NCBI RefSeq assembly: GCF_000828815.1
Contig: NZ_AP014521.1
Span: forward strand, 32,001-96,000
Reading direction: 5' to 3'
DNA length: 64,000 bases
DNA from: Candidatus Tachikawaea gelatinosa
GTDB lineage: Bacteria > Pseudomonadota > Gammaproteobacteria > Enterobacterales > Enterobacteriaceae
In this document: positions 9,282-19,279 of the stretch, in pieces
Position numbering within the stretch: the stretch's first letter is position 1
Layout: the number at the start of each line of letters is the position of its first letter
Notes under the pieces: model-generated
What the model saw: only the letters and a program-made list of their open reading frames with translations
Database searches by the model: none
Told to the model about the DNA's origin: nothing
Position numbers and translations under genes: made by a program

Positions 9282-10775
9282 ATGATAAATATAAATTTAC
9301 CAAATGATATTTGGTCTGTTCACGATTCTATCAAATTACAAAAAGAAATAATGCAATTTTATAATCTTTCTTTTGAAGAATTTTTACAAAAAGCTAGTAC
9401 ATCTATTTATGAAAAAATTAAAAAAATATATCCAAATCTAAAAAATTGGCTTTTATTATGTGGTCATAATTTAAATGGATTATACGGATATTCTATTGCT
9501 ATTTTAGCTTATTATGAAGGTTATAACGTAAACATTATTGATTCCCAAGAAAAAATATTTTTTAAAAATCAATATATAGACTCTTTAAGAGAAATTTGGA
9601 AAAGAACAGGTAAAAAAATTTATTCTCTTAATTCTACTTTTCCAAAAGCAAATTTAATTATAGATGCCTTATTAGGAGATCAATTATATGTGTTTTATAA
9701 AGAAAAATATGAAAAAATTATTAAAAAAGTTAACATGCATCATGCTAAAACTTTATCAATAGATATTCCATCAGGATTAATTTCTGAAACTGGCAATACT
9801 TTCGGAGAAACAATACAAGCTGATGATACTATTATTGTTCTATTTATTAAACCTGGGCATTTGACAGGAAAAGCACGTCAATACATTGGAAAAATTCATT
9901 ATATTCATTTGAATATGAATAATTGGCTAAAAAGAAAAAAATCGCCTATACAAAGAATAAATACTAACTTTTTAAAAAATAAATTACTTCCAAGAAGTCC
10001 TATTCTGCATAAAGGTAATTGCGGAAAAATTTTAGTAATAGGTGGATATAAAGGAACAGTAGGAGCTGTTTATATGACAGCTGAAGGAGCTTTAAGAGCT
10101 GGAGCAGGTTTAGTTAAAATACTTACTCATAAAGAAAATATTGCTATGATTAATATAACAGTTAGACCTGAGTTAATGGTAAACGAATTAACAAAATTTA
10201 ATTTAGAAAAAGAAATACTCTGGAGTGATGTCATCATTATTGGCCCAGGATTAGGAAAAAATCAATGGGGAAAATTCGCTTTTTTAACAGTAATAAATAG
10301 TAAAAAACCTATATTATTAGATGCAGACGCATTAAGTATATTATCAGAACATACATATAAAAATAATAATTGTATTATTACTCCACATCCAAAAGAAGCC
10401 GCCGTTTTATTAAACGTAAAAATTCAAGATATTGAAAATAATCGATTGTCTATAGCTAAAGAATTAAGAAAAAAACATAAAGGTATAGTAGTTCTAAAAG
10501 GGCCTGGGACAATAATTGCTAGTAAAAAAAAAATTGCAATTGCTGATATTGGAAACGTTGGAATGGCTACTGGAGGCATGGGAGACATTTTAAGTGGAAT
10601 TATTGGATCATTTATGGTTGATATGGATCTTTTTACAGCTGCTTCTATAGGATGTATAGCACATGGTGCTGCTGCTGATTTTTTAGCAAAGAAAAAAGGA
10701 ACAAGAGGATTATTAGCAACAGATTTATTTAAAGTATTATATAAATTTATTAATCCTAGGTTTTTAAAAAAATGA
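9282..10775 (+). CDS. nnr: Bifunctional NAD(P)H-hydrate repair enzyme Nnr (epimerase + ADP-dependent dehydratase)
   Basis: Nnr repairs damaged NADH/NADPH hydrates. An N-terminal YjeF_N epimerase domain (about residues 1-215) converts R- to S-hydrate, and a C-terminal ribokinase-like domain (about 225-495) dehydrates the S form using ADP. Visible motifs are CGHNLNGLYGY, ALLGD and SIDIPSG in the first domain. The second has GGYKGTVGA, IIGPGLG, DADALS, TPHPKEAA and the phosphate-binding NVGMATGGMGDILSG. Length is 497 (E. coli 515). Its stop overlaps the tsaE start by four bases, as in the E. coli yjeF-yjeE pair. Confidence 0.96.
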   Translation: MININLPNDIWSVHDSIKLQKEIMQFYNLSFEEFLQKASTSIYEKIKKIYPNLKNWLLLCGHNLNGLYGYSIAILAYYEGYNVNIIDSQEKIFFKNQYIDSLREIWKRTGKKIYSLNSTFPKANLIIDALLGDQLYVFYKEKYEKIIKKVNMHHAKTLSIDIPSGLISETGNTFGETIQADDTIIVLFIKPGHLTGKARQYIGKIHYIHLNMNNWLKRKKSPIQRINTNFLKNKLLPRSPILHKGNCGKILVIGGYKGTVGAVYMTAEGALRAGAGLVKILTHKENIAMINITVRPELMVNELTKFNLEKEILWSDVIIIGPGLGKNQWGKFAFLTVINSKKPILLDADALSILSEHTYKNNNCIITPHPKEAAVLLNVKIQDIENNRLSIAKELRKKHKGIVVLKGPGTIIASKKKIAIADIGNVGMATGGMGDILSGIIGSFMVDMDLFTAASIGCIAHGAAADFLAKKKGTRGLLATDLFKVLYKFINPRFLKK

Positions 10776-11242
10776 AAAGTTATTCAATTTTATTAAATAA
10801 AAGTATAGATACTATTAACTTTGGTAAAAAAATAGCAAAAAAATTCAAAACTATAGGTACTATTTATTTATATGGAAATATAGGTTCAGGAAAAACAACT
10901 TTTGTTTATGGATTTATGAACGGTTTTAATTATTACGATAAAATAAACAGTCCAACGTATGAACTAGTAAAATCATATAATTTAAAAAAAGTTATTATTC
11001 ATCACTTTGATCTATATCGTCTTATTTATCAAGATGAGTTGTATGAAATAGGAATTCAAGACTATCTTGAGGAAGATAGCATTTTCTTAATTGAATGGCC
11101 TAAAAAAGGAAAAAAATTTTTACCTTATCCAGATTTATCCTTATTTTTTTTCTATAAAAATTTTTCTCGCTATGTAAAAATTTTTTCTCATTCAAAATAT
11201 GGTCAATCAATATTAAAAAAAACCATAAAAGATCATGAATAA
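10772..11242 (+). CDS. tsaE: tRNA threonylcarbamoyladenosine biosynthesis ATPase TsaE
   Basis: TsaE is the ATPase partner of TsaB/TsaD in making the t6A37 modification on ANN-decoding tRNAs. The 156 residues (E. coli 153) hold the Walker A YGNIGSGKTTF (about residues 33-43), the switch region SPTYELVKSY and HHFDLYR, and the EW motif in LIEWP. It overlaps the end of nnr (ATGA). In E. coli amiB follows before mutL; here only about 90 bases remain and amiB is gone. Confidence 0.96.
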   Translation: MKSYSILLNKSIDTINFGKKIAKKFKTIGTIYLYGNIGSGKTTFVYGFMNGFNYYDKINSPTYELVKSYNLKKVIIHHFDLYRLIYQDELYEIGIQDYLEEDSIFLIEWPKKGKKFLPYPDLSLFFFYKNFSRYVKIFSHSKYGQSILKKTIKDHE

Positions 11243-11329
11243 TTTTTTGTAATTTTACATAACATTGAAAAAAATATTAATCTTAACGCTTTTAAATCGT
11301 GTTAACAAAAAATTAAGTATAAAAAATTT

Positions 11330-13048
11330 ATGTTAATAAAAATGATGTCAAAAGAATTAATTAAACAAATTGCTGCTGGTGAAATAGTGGAACGTCCTGC
11401 TTCTGTTGTTAAAGAACTAATTGAAAATAGTCTAGATGCTGAAGCTAAAAACATTAATATTAATGTTGAAAAAGGAGGAAAAAAACTAATTCAAATTTAT
11501 GATGATGGACATGGAATAAAAAAAGAGGAGTTATCTTTAGCTTTAGCACGTTATTCTACCAGTAAAATTTATAAAATAGAAGATTTAGATGCTATAAAAA
11601 GTTTTGGGTTTCGAGGAGAAGCTTTATATAGTATTAGTTCTGTTTCACGTTGCTCATTAATTTCTCGAACACAACAACAAAAAGAAGGTTGGAAAATTTA
11701 CTCTGAAGGAGAACAAAAAAACATTGAAATTCAACCTATCGCACATCCTTACGGTACAACAATAGAAATATTAGATTTGTTTTATAATGTTCCTGTAAGA
11801 AGAAAATTTTTACGTACTGAAGCGACAGAATTTTTACATTTAGATGAAATTATTAAAATTCTTGCTTTATCTAACTTTTATGTATCTATTTCAGTTAATC
11901 ACAATAATAAAAACGTTAGGAGATATCGTTCTGTTAATAAATTCAACAATAATGAAAAAAGAATAGAAGATGTTATAGGATCAAATTTTATAATAAACGC
12001 TGAAAAAGTTAACTATTTTAATAATAATTATTCCTTGAAAGGATGGATAATTAATCCATTAAAAAATATAAAGGGAAAAAATATACAATATTTTTATATT
12101 AATAAAAGGATTGTTCGCAACAATATACTTTTTCAATGTATACGCAAAGCTACAAAAAATTATTTTTATAAAGATATTAATTTTTGTTATGTACTTTATT
12201 TTACAATTGAACCTCAAAAAATTGATGTAAATATACACCCCAAAAAAAGTGAAGTACGTTTTTATGAACCTAAATTAGTTTATAATTTTATATATGAAGC
12301 AATTTCGAAAATTTTAATAAATAAGAAAAATTTTTTAACAAATAATTTATTTATAGAAAAAAAAAATAATTTTTATAACAAAAAAAAAATTATAAAAAAT
12401 CATATATTACTAAAAAACGATGAATGTAAGGAAAAAAAACATGAAACTAATACTACACAAGCAATAAATAAATTAGAAATATCTAATCATGATATTTCTA
12501 AAAAATTTGTAAATTTTAAAAAAGTTATCACCATTTTTAAAAAAAAAGTTGCATTAATAGAAAATAATACAGGATTAATATTTCTTGATTTACAGCTAGG
12601 TTTAATTTTTTTAAAAAAAGTACAACTGATACAATATTCTAGTAGTTTATATAAGAAAAAACATCTTCTTTTGTTTCCTATTAAAATACATATTAATGAT
12701 AATGAAAAAAAATCGCTGTTAATATATCACAAACAACTGCAAAATATCGGAATAAATTTCAAACAAGATTTAAATTATATAACACTATATCAAATTCCTA
12801 AATGTTTAAGAATAAAACATTTAGAAAATTTGATTTTAAATTTATTAAAATATCTTGCACAAAACTCCTATTTATCTTTAAACGATTTATTAGATTGGTT
12901 AGCTAACGCAAGTACAGAAAAAAATTTTTATTCTAATACTTTTCAAGTTACCGCTTTTATCAAAAATATTCAACTGATCTGCAAAAATGATTTCAAGACA
13001 TTGTTCCCAAATTTTTTACACGAAATCAATATTGAAAAACTATTTTAA
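11330..13048 (+). CDS. mutL: DNA mismatch repair protein MutL
   Basis: MutL links MutS mismatch recognition to downstream nicking and excision. The N-terminal GHKL ATPase is well kept: AAGEIVERPASVVKELIENSLDA, split over the Asn/Glu motif I, then DDGHGI, GFRGEALYSI and the DVNIHPKKSEVRF Lys-containing motif near residue 305. The C-terminal dimerisation region is shortened and very Asn/Lys rich, and the total is 572 residues versus 615 in E. coli. No DQHA endonuclease motif is seen, as expected for a MutH-type system. The frame is intact despite several A tracts. It precedes miaA by 14 bases, the E. coli order. Confidence 0.96.
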   Translation: MLIKMMSKELIKQIAAGEIVERPASVVKELIENSLDAEAKNININVEKGGKKLIQIYDDGHGIKKEELSLALARYSTSKIYKIEDLDAIKSFGFRGEALYSISSVSRCSLISRTQQQKEGWKIYSEGEQKNIEIQPIAHPYGTTIEILDLFYNVPVRRKFLRTEATEFLHLDEIIKILALSNFYVSISVNHNNKNVRRYRSVNKFNNNEKRIEDVIGSNFIINAEKVNYFNNNYSLKGWIINPLKNIKGKNIQYFYINKRIVRNNILFQCIRKATKNYFYKDINFCYVLYFTIEPQKIDVNIHPKKSEVRFYEPKLVYNFIYEAISKILINKKNFLTNNLFIEKKNNFYNKKKIIKNHILLKNDECKEKKHETNTTQAINKLEISNHDISKKFVNFKKVITIFKKKVALIENNTGLIFLDLQLGLIFLKKVQLIQYSSSLYKKKHLLLFPIKIHINDNEKKSLLIYHKQLQNIGINFKQDLNYITLYQIPKCLRIKHLENLILNLLKYLAQNSYLSLNDLLDWLANASTEKNFYSNTFQVTAFIKNIQLICKNDFKTLFPNFLHEINIEKLF

Positions 13049-13062
13049 AATATTAAATAATA

Positions 13063-14010
13063 ATGCATAAAAAACAATTAATAAAACCTAAAGCTATCTT
13101 TTTAATGGGACCAACTGCATCAGGAAAAACTAAATTAGCAATTATGCTAAAAAAAAAATTACCATTAGAAATTATTAGTGTTGATTCTGGGCTAGTATAT
13201 AAAGGTATGGATATCGGAACTAATAAACCATCAAAAAAAGAACTAAAAATTGCACCTCATTTTTTAGTTGATGTTTGCAATCCAAAAAAAAATTATTCTG
13301 TAGCAGATTTTTATTTTGATGCTTGTGCTGCAATGAACAGTATAACAAAACGTGGTAATATTCCTCTTTTAGTTGGGGGTACAATGTTTTATTTTAAAAC
13401 ATTATTAAATGGATTACCAAAATTACCTTCTAGTAATTTTCAGCTAAGAAATCAAATAAAAAAGAAATACTCAAACAATCTTATTTACTTGCATAGTAAA
13501 TTATCTAAAATTGATCCTATTGCTAGCAATAGAATTCATCCTAACGATATTCAAAGAGTCTTAAGAGCTTTAGAAATTTTTTATTTATCAGGAGGTAAAA
13601 CATTAACAAGTTTAACTAAAAAAAATAATCACTCTTTACCATATGATTTTTATCAATTTGTTATTTATCCTTCAGATAAAGAAAAACTTAATAAACTTAT
13701 TTCATTAAGATTTAAAAAAATGTTAGATTTAGGTTTAGAAGAAGAAGTTAAAAAATTTTATATAAAAAAAGATATGAATAAAGATTTATCTTCTATGCGT
13801 ACATTAGGATATCGTGAAATGTGGTCTTATTTATCTGGAGAAATTAGTTATGATAATATGATTATTAAAGCAGTTAATAATACTAAAAAGCTTGCAAAGA
13901 AACAAATGACCTGGTTACGTCAATGGAAAAACATTTATTGGTTAAATCATGAAAAAAAATCTATTGCGTTAAACCAAATTCAACAAATATTTTTCTTTAA
14001 CAAGAACTAA
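13063..14010 (+). CDS. miaA: tRNA dimethylallyltransferase MiaA
   Basis: MiaA transfers an isopentenyl group from DMAPP to A37 of tRNAs reading UNN codons. The 315 residues (E. coli 316) start with the P-loop GPTASGKTKLA (about 16-26). Then come the catalytic DSGLVYKGMDIGTNKPS (conserved Asp in DS..VY), the VGGTMFYF stretch and the RVLRALEIF helix. It follows mutL closely. The downstream E. coli genes hfq, hflX, hflK and hflC are missing; 229 bases lead straight to purA. Confidence 0.97.
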   Translation: MHKKQLIKPKAIFLMGPTASGKTKLAIMLKKKLPLEIISVDSGLVYKGMDIGTNKPSKKELKIAPHFLVDVCNPKKNYSVADFYFDACAAMNSITKRGNIPLLVGGTMFYFKTLLNGLPKLPSSNFQLRNQIKKKYSNNLIYLHSKLSKIDPIASNRIHPNDIQRVLRALEIFYLSGGKTLTSLTKKNNHSLPYDFYQFVIYPSDKEKLNKLISLRFKKMLDLGLEEEVKKFYIKKDMNKDLSSMRTLGYREMWSYLSGEISYDNMIIKAVNNTKKLAKKQMTWLRQWKNIYWLNHEKKSIALNQIQQIFFFNKN

Positions 14011-14030
14011 AAATATTAATTGTTGTGTGT

Positions 14031-14059
14031 AATATGTAAAAATTTTTAAATTACATATT
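14031..14059. terminator. Weak AT-only inverted repeat after miaA
   Basis: AATATGTAA (14031-14039) is the exact inverse of TTACATATT (14051-14059), with an 11-base loop, 21 bases after the miaA stop. It contains almost no G or C and has no T run after it. It may mark the end of the mutL-miaA transcript, but chance is not excluded. Confidence 0.25.
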
Positions 14060-14236
14060 TATGAAATATTTAGTATTTCTTTAAATGAAATAAAAGAATA
14101 TATTTTCATTAACAAAAATTAATTAAATTTAATATAGACTCATCATAATTTTTTTTAAAAATAATAATTAAATAATTATAATATTCATACATAATGTACA
14201 AAAAGTTGCCATTAAAAATTAAAGATTGGTAAATAA

Positions 14237-15538
<1,302 letters not shown>

Positions 15539-15549
15539 AAAAGTGAAAA

Positions 15550-15587
15550 AAAAAGGAAAAGAACAATTAGAAACACTTTTCCTTTTT
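15550..15587 (+). terminator. Rho-independent terminator after purA
   Basis: AAAAAGGAAAAG (15550-15561) pairs perfectly with CTTTTCCTTTTT (15576-15587), 12 bp with a 14-base loop. The last bases of the stem provide a T run. It lies about 12 bases past the purA stop. Confidence 0.75.
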
Positions 15588-15756
15588 ATAAGAACAAAAC
15601 AGATTATATTTTTACACTATTTTACATTAAAATTTTATAAAAAATTGTTATTTATGTTGATTTTAGTATAATAAGAACTTTTATTATTAATAATATATTT
15701 AAAAAAGTTTTTATTAATAATTTAAAAAAATATTTATTATAGGTATAAAATGACAT

Positions 15757-16509
15757 ATGTTTGAAACAGTTTTTGGTATTCACCAGATATTTTCTTTATT
15801 AAAAAAAAATCCAGATTCTATTAAAGAAATTTTTTGCATAAAAAAAAATAATAGTAGACGTGTACTATTAATTAATGAACTTAAAAAACATAATATTAAT
15901 ATTAATAAGGTAGATAACAATTGGTTTAAAAAATTTAAAAATTGTGTTCATCAAGGTTTAGTAGCATACGTTAAACCATCTATATCTTTGCAAGAAAAAG
16001 ATTTATATATTTTATTAAAAAAAATAAAAAATCCATTTTTATTAATCTTAGATAGCATTACTGATCCACATAATTTAGGTGCTTGTTTAAGAAGCGCAGA
16101 AGCAGCAGGTGTTGATGTAGTCATTATTCCTAAAAAACGTTCAGCTAAAATTAATGCAACAGTTAAAAAGACTTCTTGCGGTACAACAGAAAACATTGCT
16201 GTCATTCGTGTAACGAACATTGTACATACAATATCTTTATTAAAAGATTATAATATTCAAATATTAGGCAGCGATAGTGAGGCTGATCAATTATTTTATA
16301 ACACAAAAATGAATGGCCCACTAGCTTTAGTTATGGGATCGGAAGATAAAGGCATTCGCAGTTTAGTAAAAAAAAATTGTGATGTTTTATTAAGTATTCC
16401 AATAGTAGGAAAAGTTTCTTCATTAAATGTATCAGTTGCTACCGGTATATTATTATTTGAAATTTTAAAACAAAGAACAAAAACCATTATAAATAATAAT
16501 ATAAAATAA
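15757..16509 (+). CDS. rlmB: 23S rRNA (guanosine-2'-O)-methyltransferase RlmB
   Basis: RlmB is a SPOUT-family enzyme that 2'-O-methylates G2251 in the 23S rRNA P loop. The 250 residues (E. coli 243) begin with the substrate-binding GIHQIFSLL segment. The SPOUT core has the motifs ILDSITDPHNLGACLRSAEAAG (motif 1 with N and R, about 104-125), LVMGSEDKGIR and SIPIVGKVSSLNVSVATGI (motif 3). An upstream ATG at about 15750 runs into a stop, so the start at 15757 is the only reasonable choice. The E. coli neighbours nsrR and rnr are gone. Confidence 0.95.
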   Translation: MFETVFGIHQIFSLLKKNPDSIKEIFCIKKNNSRRVLLINELKKHNININKVDNNWFKKFKNCVHQGLVAYVKPSISLQEKDLYILLKKIKNPFLLILDSITDPHNLGACLRSAEAAGVDVVIIPKKRSAKINATVKKTSCGTTENIAVIRVTNIVHTISLLKDYNIQILGSDSEADQLFYNTKMNGPLALVMGSEDKGIRSLVKKNCDVLLSIPIVGKVSSLNVSVATGILLFEILKQRTKTIINNNIK

Positions 16510-16572
16510 ATTAGTATTTATTTATACGTTATAAAATGATAGTATTTCAAAAATATGTAAAAAAAATATAAT

Positions 16573-16595
16573 AAACAATATTAATTGTTTTTTTT
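16573..16595 (+). terminator. Possible terminator after rlmB
   Basis: AAACAAT (16573-16579) pairs with ATTGTTT (16584-16590) around a 4-base loop, and is followed by an unbroken T run to 16595. The stem is short and AT rich. It stands about 60 bases past rlmB and just ahead of rpsF, so it could separate the two units. Confidence 0.4.
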
Positions 16596-16630
16596 ATGAA
16601 AATGTTTTAAAATAAATAAAAGGTTTTTTT

Positions 16631-17014
16631 ATGCAACATTATGAAATTGTCTTTTTAATTCATCCCGATAAAAGTGATCAAGTAAAAAAAATTATTGAAA
16701 AATATACTACATATATAACTTCAAAACAAGGAATTATACATAGATTAGAAGATTGGGGGAGAAGACAGCTATCCTATTCTATTAAAAAATTAAATAAAGC
16801 GCATTATATTTTAATAAATATTGAAACAAAAAAAAATATCGTACAAGAATTATCAAAAAATTTTAGTTTTGATGATTCAATAATTCGTCATATAATCATA
16901 AAAGCTAAAAGCGCACATACTGATATTTCACCTATTTTAAAATTCAAAGAAGAACGTCGTGAAAATCTAATTCATGAAAGTAATAATGTAATTAAACTAT
17001 CCACTCATGTGTAG
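16631..17014 (+). CDS. rpsF: 30S ribosomal protein S6
   Basis: S6 binds the central domain of 16S rRNA together with S18. The 127 residues match the family: MQHYEIVFLIHPDKSDQV at the start, then RLEDWGRRQLSYSIKKLNKAHYI in the middle, and a C-terminal extension after HTDISPILK as in E. coli S6, with fewer acidic residues in the tail. An AAAGG ribosome-binding site lies 7 bases upstream. It leads the rpsF-rpsR-rplI cluster; priB, normally second, is absent. Confidence 0.97.
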   Translation: MQHYEIVFLIHPDKSDQVKKIIEKYTTYITSKQGIIHRLEDWGRRQLSYSIKKLNKAHYILINIETKKNIVQELSKNFSFDDSIIRHIIIKAKSAHTDISPILKFKEERRENLIHESNNVIKLSTHV

Positions 17015-17116
17015 AATTTTTTAAAAAAATGCATTTTTTTATTTGTTAAAATCGCTTTTTTTTCTAAAAAATATTTATTAAAAAACCATTCAAAAAAAAA
17101 TTATAGGAGTTTTTAT

Positions 17117-17344
17117 ATGGTACGTTATTTTCGCAGACGTAAATTTTGTCGTTTTACTGTAGAAGGTATAAAAAAAATTGATTATAAAGATATCAACACA
17201 TTAAAAAGTTATATTACTGAAAGTGGTAAAATTGTTCCAAGTCGTATTACAGGAACACGTTCAAAATATCAAAGACAACTTTCTCATGCTATTAAGTGTG
17301 CACGTTACTTATCGCTAATACCCTATACTGATCGTCATCAGTAA
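17117..17344 (+). CDS. rpsR: 30S ribosomal protein S18
   Basis: S18 forms a dimer with S6 on the platform of the 30S subunit. The 75 residues equal the E. coli length. They show the RRRKFCRF start, [27 protein letters not shown] in the body and the [22 protein letters not shown] end. A strong AGGAG site precedes the ATG. The 102 bases between rpsF and this gene contain no remnant of priB that I can read. Confidence 0.98.
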   Translation: MVRYFRRRKFCRFTVEGIKKIDYKDINTLKSYITESGKIVPSRITGTRSKYQRQLSHAIKCARYLSLIPYTDRHQ

Positions 17345-17362
17345 ATTTTATAGGAATATTTT

Positions 17363-17812
17363 ATGGATATAATTTTAATTAATAAGTTAAAAAAGCTAGG
17401 TAATTTTGGTGACCATATAAAGGTAAAATCAGGGTATGCACGAAATTTTCTAATTCCTAAAGGAAAAGCAATTTCTGCGACTCAAAAAAATATTAAAAAT
17501 TTTAAAAATAAACGCGAAGAACTAGAAAAAAAATCTCTAAAAATGATTAAAAACTTACAACAACGCGCCGAAAAAATAAAAGCTTTGGGAGAAATTATAA
17601 TTAAAGCTAAAGTTGGAAAAAAAGGAAAATTATTTGGTTCTGTCAACGCAAAAAATATTAAAAATGCTTTATTTAAAATAGGTATTATAGTAGAAAAAAA
17701 TGAAATTAAATTAACAAAAAATATGATCAGAGTTGCTGGTAAACATGAAGTACAATTTAATTTTCAAAATAATATTACTGCTTCAATTTTTATTAATATC
17801 ATACCTGAATAA
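17363..17812 (+). CDS. rplI: 50S ribosomal protein L9
   Basis: L9 is an elongated protein of the 50S subunit near the L1 stalk. The 149 residues equal the E. coli length. The N-terminal domain MDIILINKLKKLGNFGDHIKVKSGYARNFLIPKGKA (in pieces at residues 1-36) carries the L9 signature. A long connecting helix and the C-terminal GKLFGSVNAKNI / GKHEVQFNF segments follow. Spacing to rpsR is 18 bases with a GGA site, consistent with one operon. Confidence 0.98.
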   Translation: MDIILINKLKKLGNFGDHIKVKSGYARNFLIPKGKAISATQKNIKNFKNKREELEKKSLKMIKNLQQRAEKIKALGEIIIKAKVGKKGKLFGSVNAKNIKNALFKIGIIVEKNEIKLTKNMIRVAGKHEVQFNFQNNITASIFINIIPE

Positions 17813-17929
17813 ATTTTTAGTGGTTTCGTTACAAAAACTAAAATTTAACTATAAATGACATAATAAAAAACCATGTGTTATAAAAAATAGATATTAAAAT
17901 TATTTATATCATCTTAAAGAGATAATAAA

Positions 17930-18667
17930 ATGTTAAAAAAAATTTGTAAATTAGTGTATAAAGCAGGTAAAAATATTATGACTATTTATAAACAAAAAAA
18001 CATTGAAGTTTTTAAAAAAGATGATAGTTCTCCTGTTACTATTGCTGATCTTTTATCAAATAAAATTATAATTAAAGGATTGCAAAAAATGACTCCTTAT
18101 ATTCCAATACTGTCTGAAGAAAACCTTGAAAAATGGGAAAAAAGAAAAAAGTGGACAAAATATTGGTTAATTGATCCATTAGACGGAACTAAAGAATTTA
18201 TTCATCACAATAATGAATTTACAATTAATATTGCTTTGATTGAACACGGAAAACCTATTTTAGGTGTAATTTTTGCTCCAGCTTTAAGTACTATTTATTA
18301 TGCTACAAAAAAAGAATCGTGGAAAGAAAAAAACGGAAAAAAAAAACAAATATTTTCTAAAAAAAAAAATAATCCATTAATAATAATTAGTCGATATCAT
18401 CAAGATTTTGAATTAAAAAATTACCTTAAAAATTTTAATCACGATCAAATTACTTCTGTGGGGTCATCTCTAAAATTTTGTTTAATTGCAGAAGGAAAAG
18501 CACAAATATATCCTAGGTTTAGTCCATCAAACATTTGGGACACAGCTGCAGGACATATAATAGCTATTTCAGCTGGAGCAAAAATTAATAGTTTAAATTG
18601 TTCACAAGATATAGATTATTTTCCTCGTCAAACTTTTATTAATCCTGGGTTTATTGTTCATGTATAA
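17930..18667 (+). CDS. cysQ: 3'(2'),5'-bisphosphate nucleotidase CysQ
   Basis: CysQ removes the 3' phosphate from pAp or PAPS, clearing the by-product of sulfate assimilation and acyl-carrier priming. The 245 residues (E. coli 246) show the inositol-monophosphatase-fold metal motifs: SPVTIADLLSNKII, ILSEE (about residues 61-65), WLIDPLDGTKEFI (about 83-95) and the C-terminal NIWDTAAGHIIAISAGA. It lies downstream of the rplI cluster, in the E. coli map order, and converges on ppa with 25 bases between. Confidence 0.96.
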   Translation: MLKKICKLVYKAGKNIMTIYKQKNIEVFKKDDSSPVTIADLLSNKIIIKGLQKMTPYIPILSEENLEKWEKRKKWTKYWLIDPLDGTKEFIHHNNEFTINIALIEHGKPILGVIFAPALSTIYYATKKESWKEKNGKKKQIFSKKKNNPLIIISRYHQDFELKNYLKNFNHDQITSVGSSLKFCLIAEGKAQIYPRFSPSNIWDTAAGHIIAISAGAKINSLNCSQDIDYFPRQTFINPGFIVHV

Positions 18668-18692
18668 TATATATGTTAGTATTATACTTAAT

Positions 18693-19238
18693 TTAAGTAC
18701 TTTTTTTATTTCTAAGGTGAAATCTTTTAAAAGAATTTATAATCTCTTCTTTTGCTGTTTCGATAGATGACCATCCTATAATTTTTACCCATTTATTTTT
18801 TTCAAGATCTTTATAATGTTCAAAAAAATGAACAATCTGTAAACGTAATAATTTTGATACATCCTCTATATTTTTAATATTTTCATATTCTTGAGATATT
18901 GTTTTATGAGGCACTGCAATAATCTTTTTATCATCTCCTGATTCATCAATCATATTTAACATCCCAACTGGGCGACACAAAATTACAGAAGACGATCTTA
19001 ATGGATATGGAGTGGGCACTAAAACGTCAAGTGGATCACCATCTAATGATAAAGTATTATTAATATATCCATAGTTACATGGATAAAACATTGCTGTATT
19101 AATAAAACGATCAACAAAAAAAACATTTGTTTTTTTATCAATCTCATATTTAATAGGATCGGAATTACAAGGAATTTCAATGATAACATATACATCTTCT
19201 GGAAGATTTTTTCCTGAAGAAACTGTTTTAAAAGACAT
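18693..19238 (-). CDS. ppa: Inorganic pyrophosphatase
   Basis: Ppa hydrolyses pyrophosphate, pulling biosynthetic reactions forward; it is a soluble hexamer in bacteria. The 181 residues (E. coli 176) carry [41 protein letters not shown] with the Asp triad of the active site, and [17 protein letters not shown]. It lies 41 bases downstream of pmbA on the same strand and converges with cysQ. An AGAGG-like site precedes the ATG. Confidence 0.97.
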   Translation of the reverse strand: MSFKTVSSGKNLPEDVYVIIEIPCNSDPIKYEIDKKTNVFFVDRFINTAMFYPCNYGYINNTLSLDGDPLDVLVPTPYPLRSSSVILCRPVGMLNMIDESGDDKKIIAVPHKTISQEYENIKNIEDVSKLLRLQIVHFFEHYKDLEKNKWVKIIGWSSIETAKEEIINSFKRFHLRNKKST

Positions 19239-19279
19239 AAAAAATACCTCTTGAAAAATTATAATGGTTTATATGTAGT

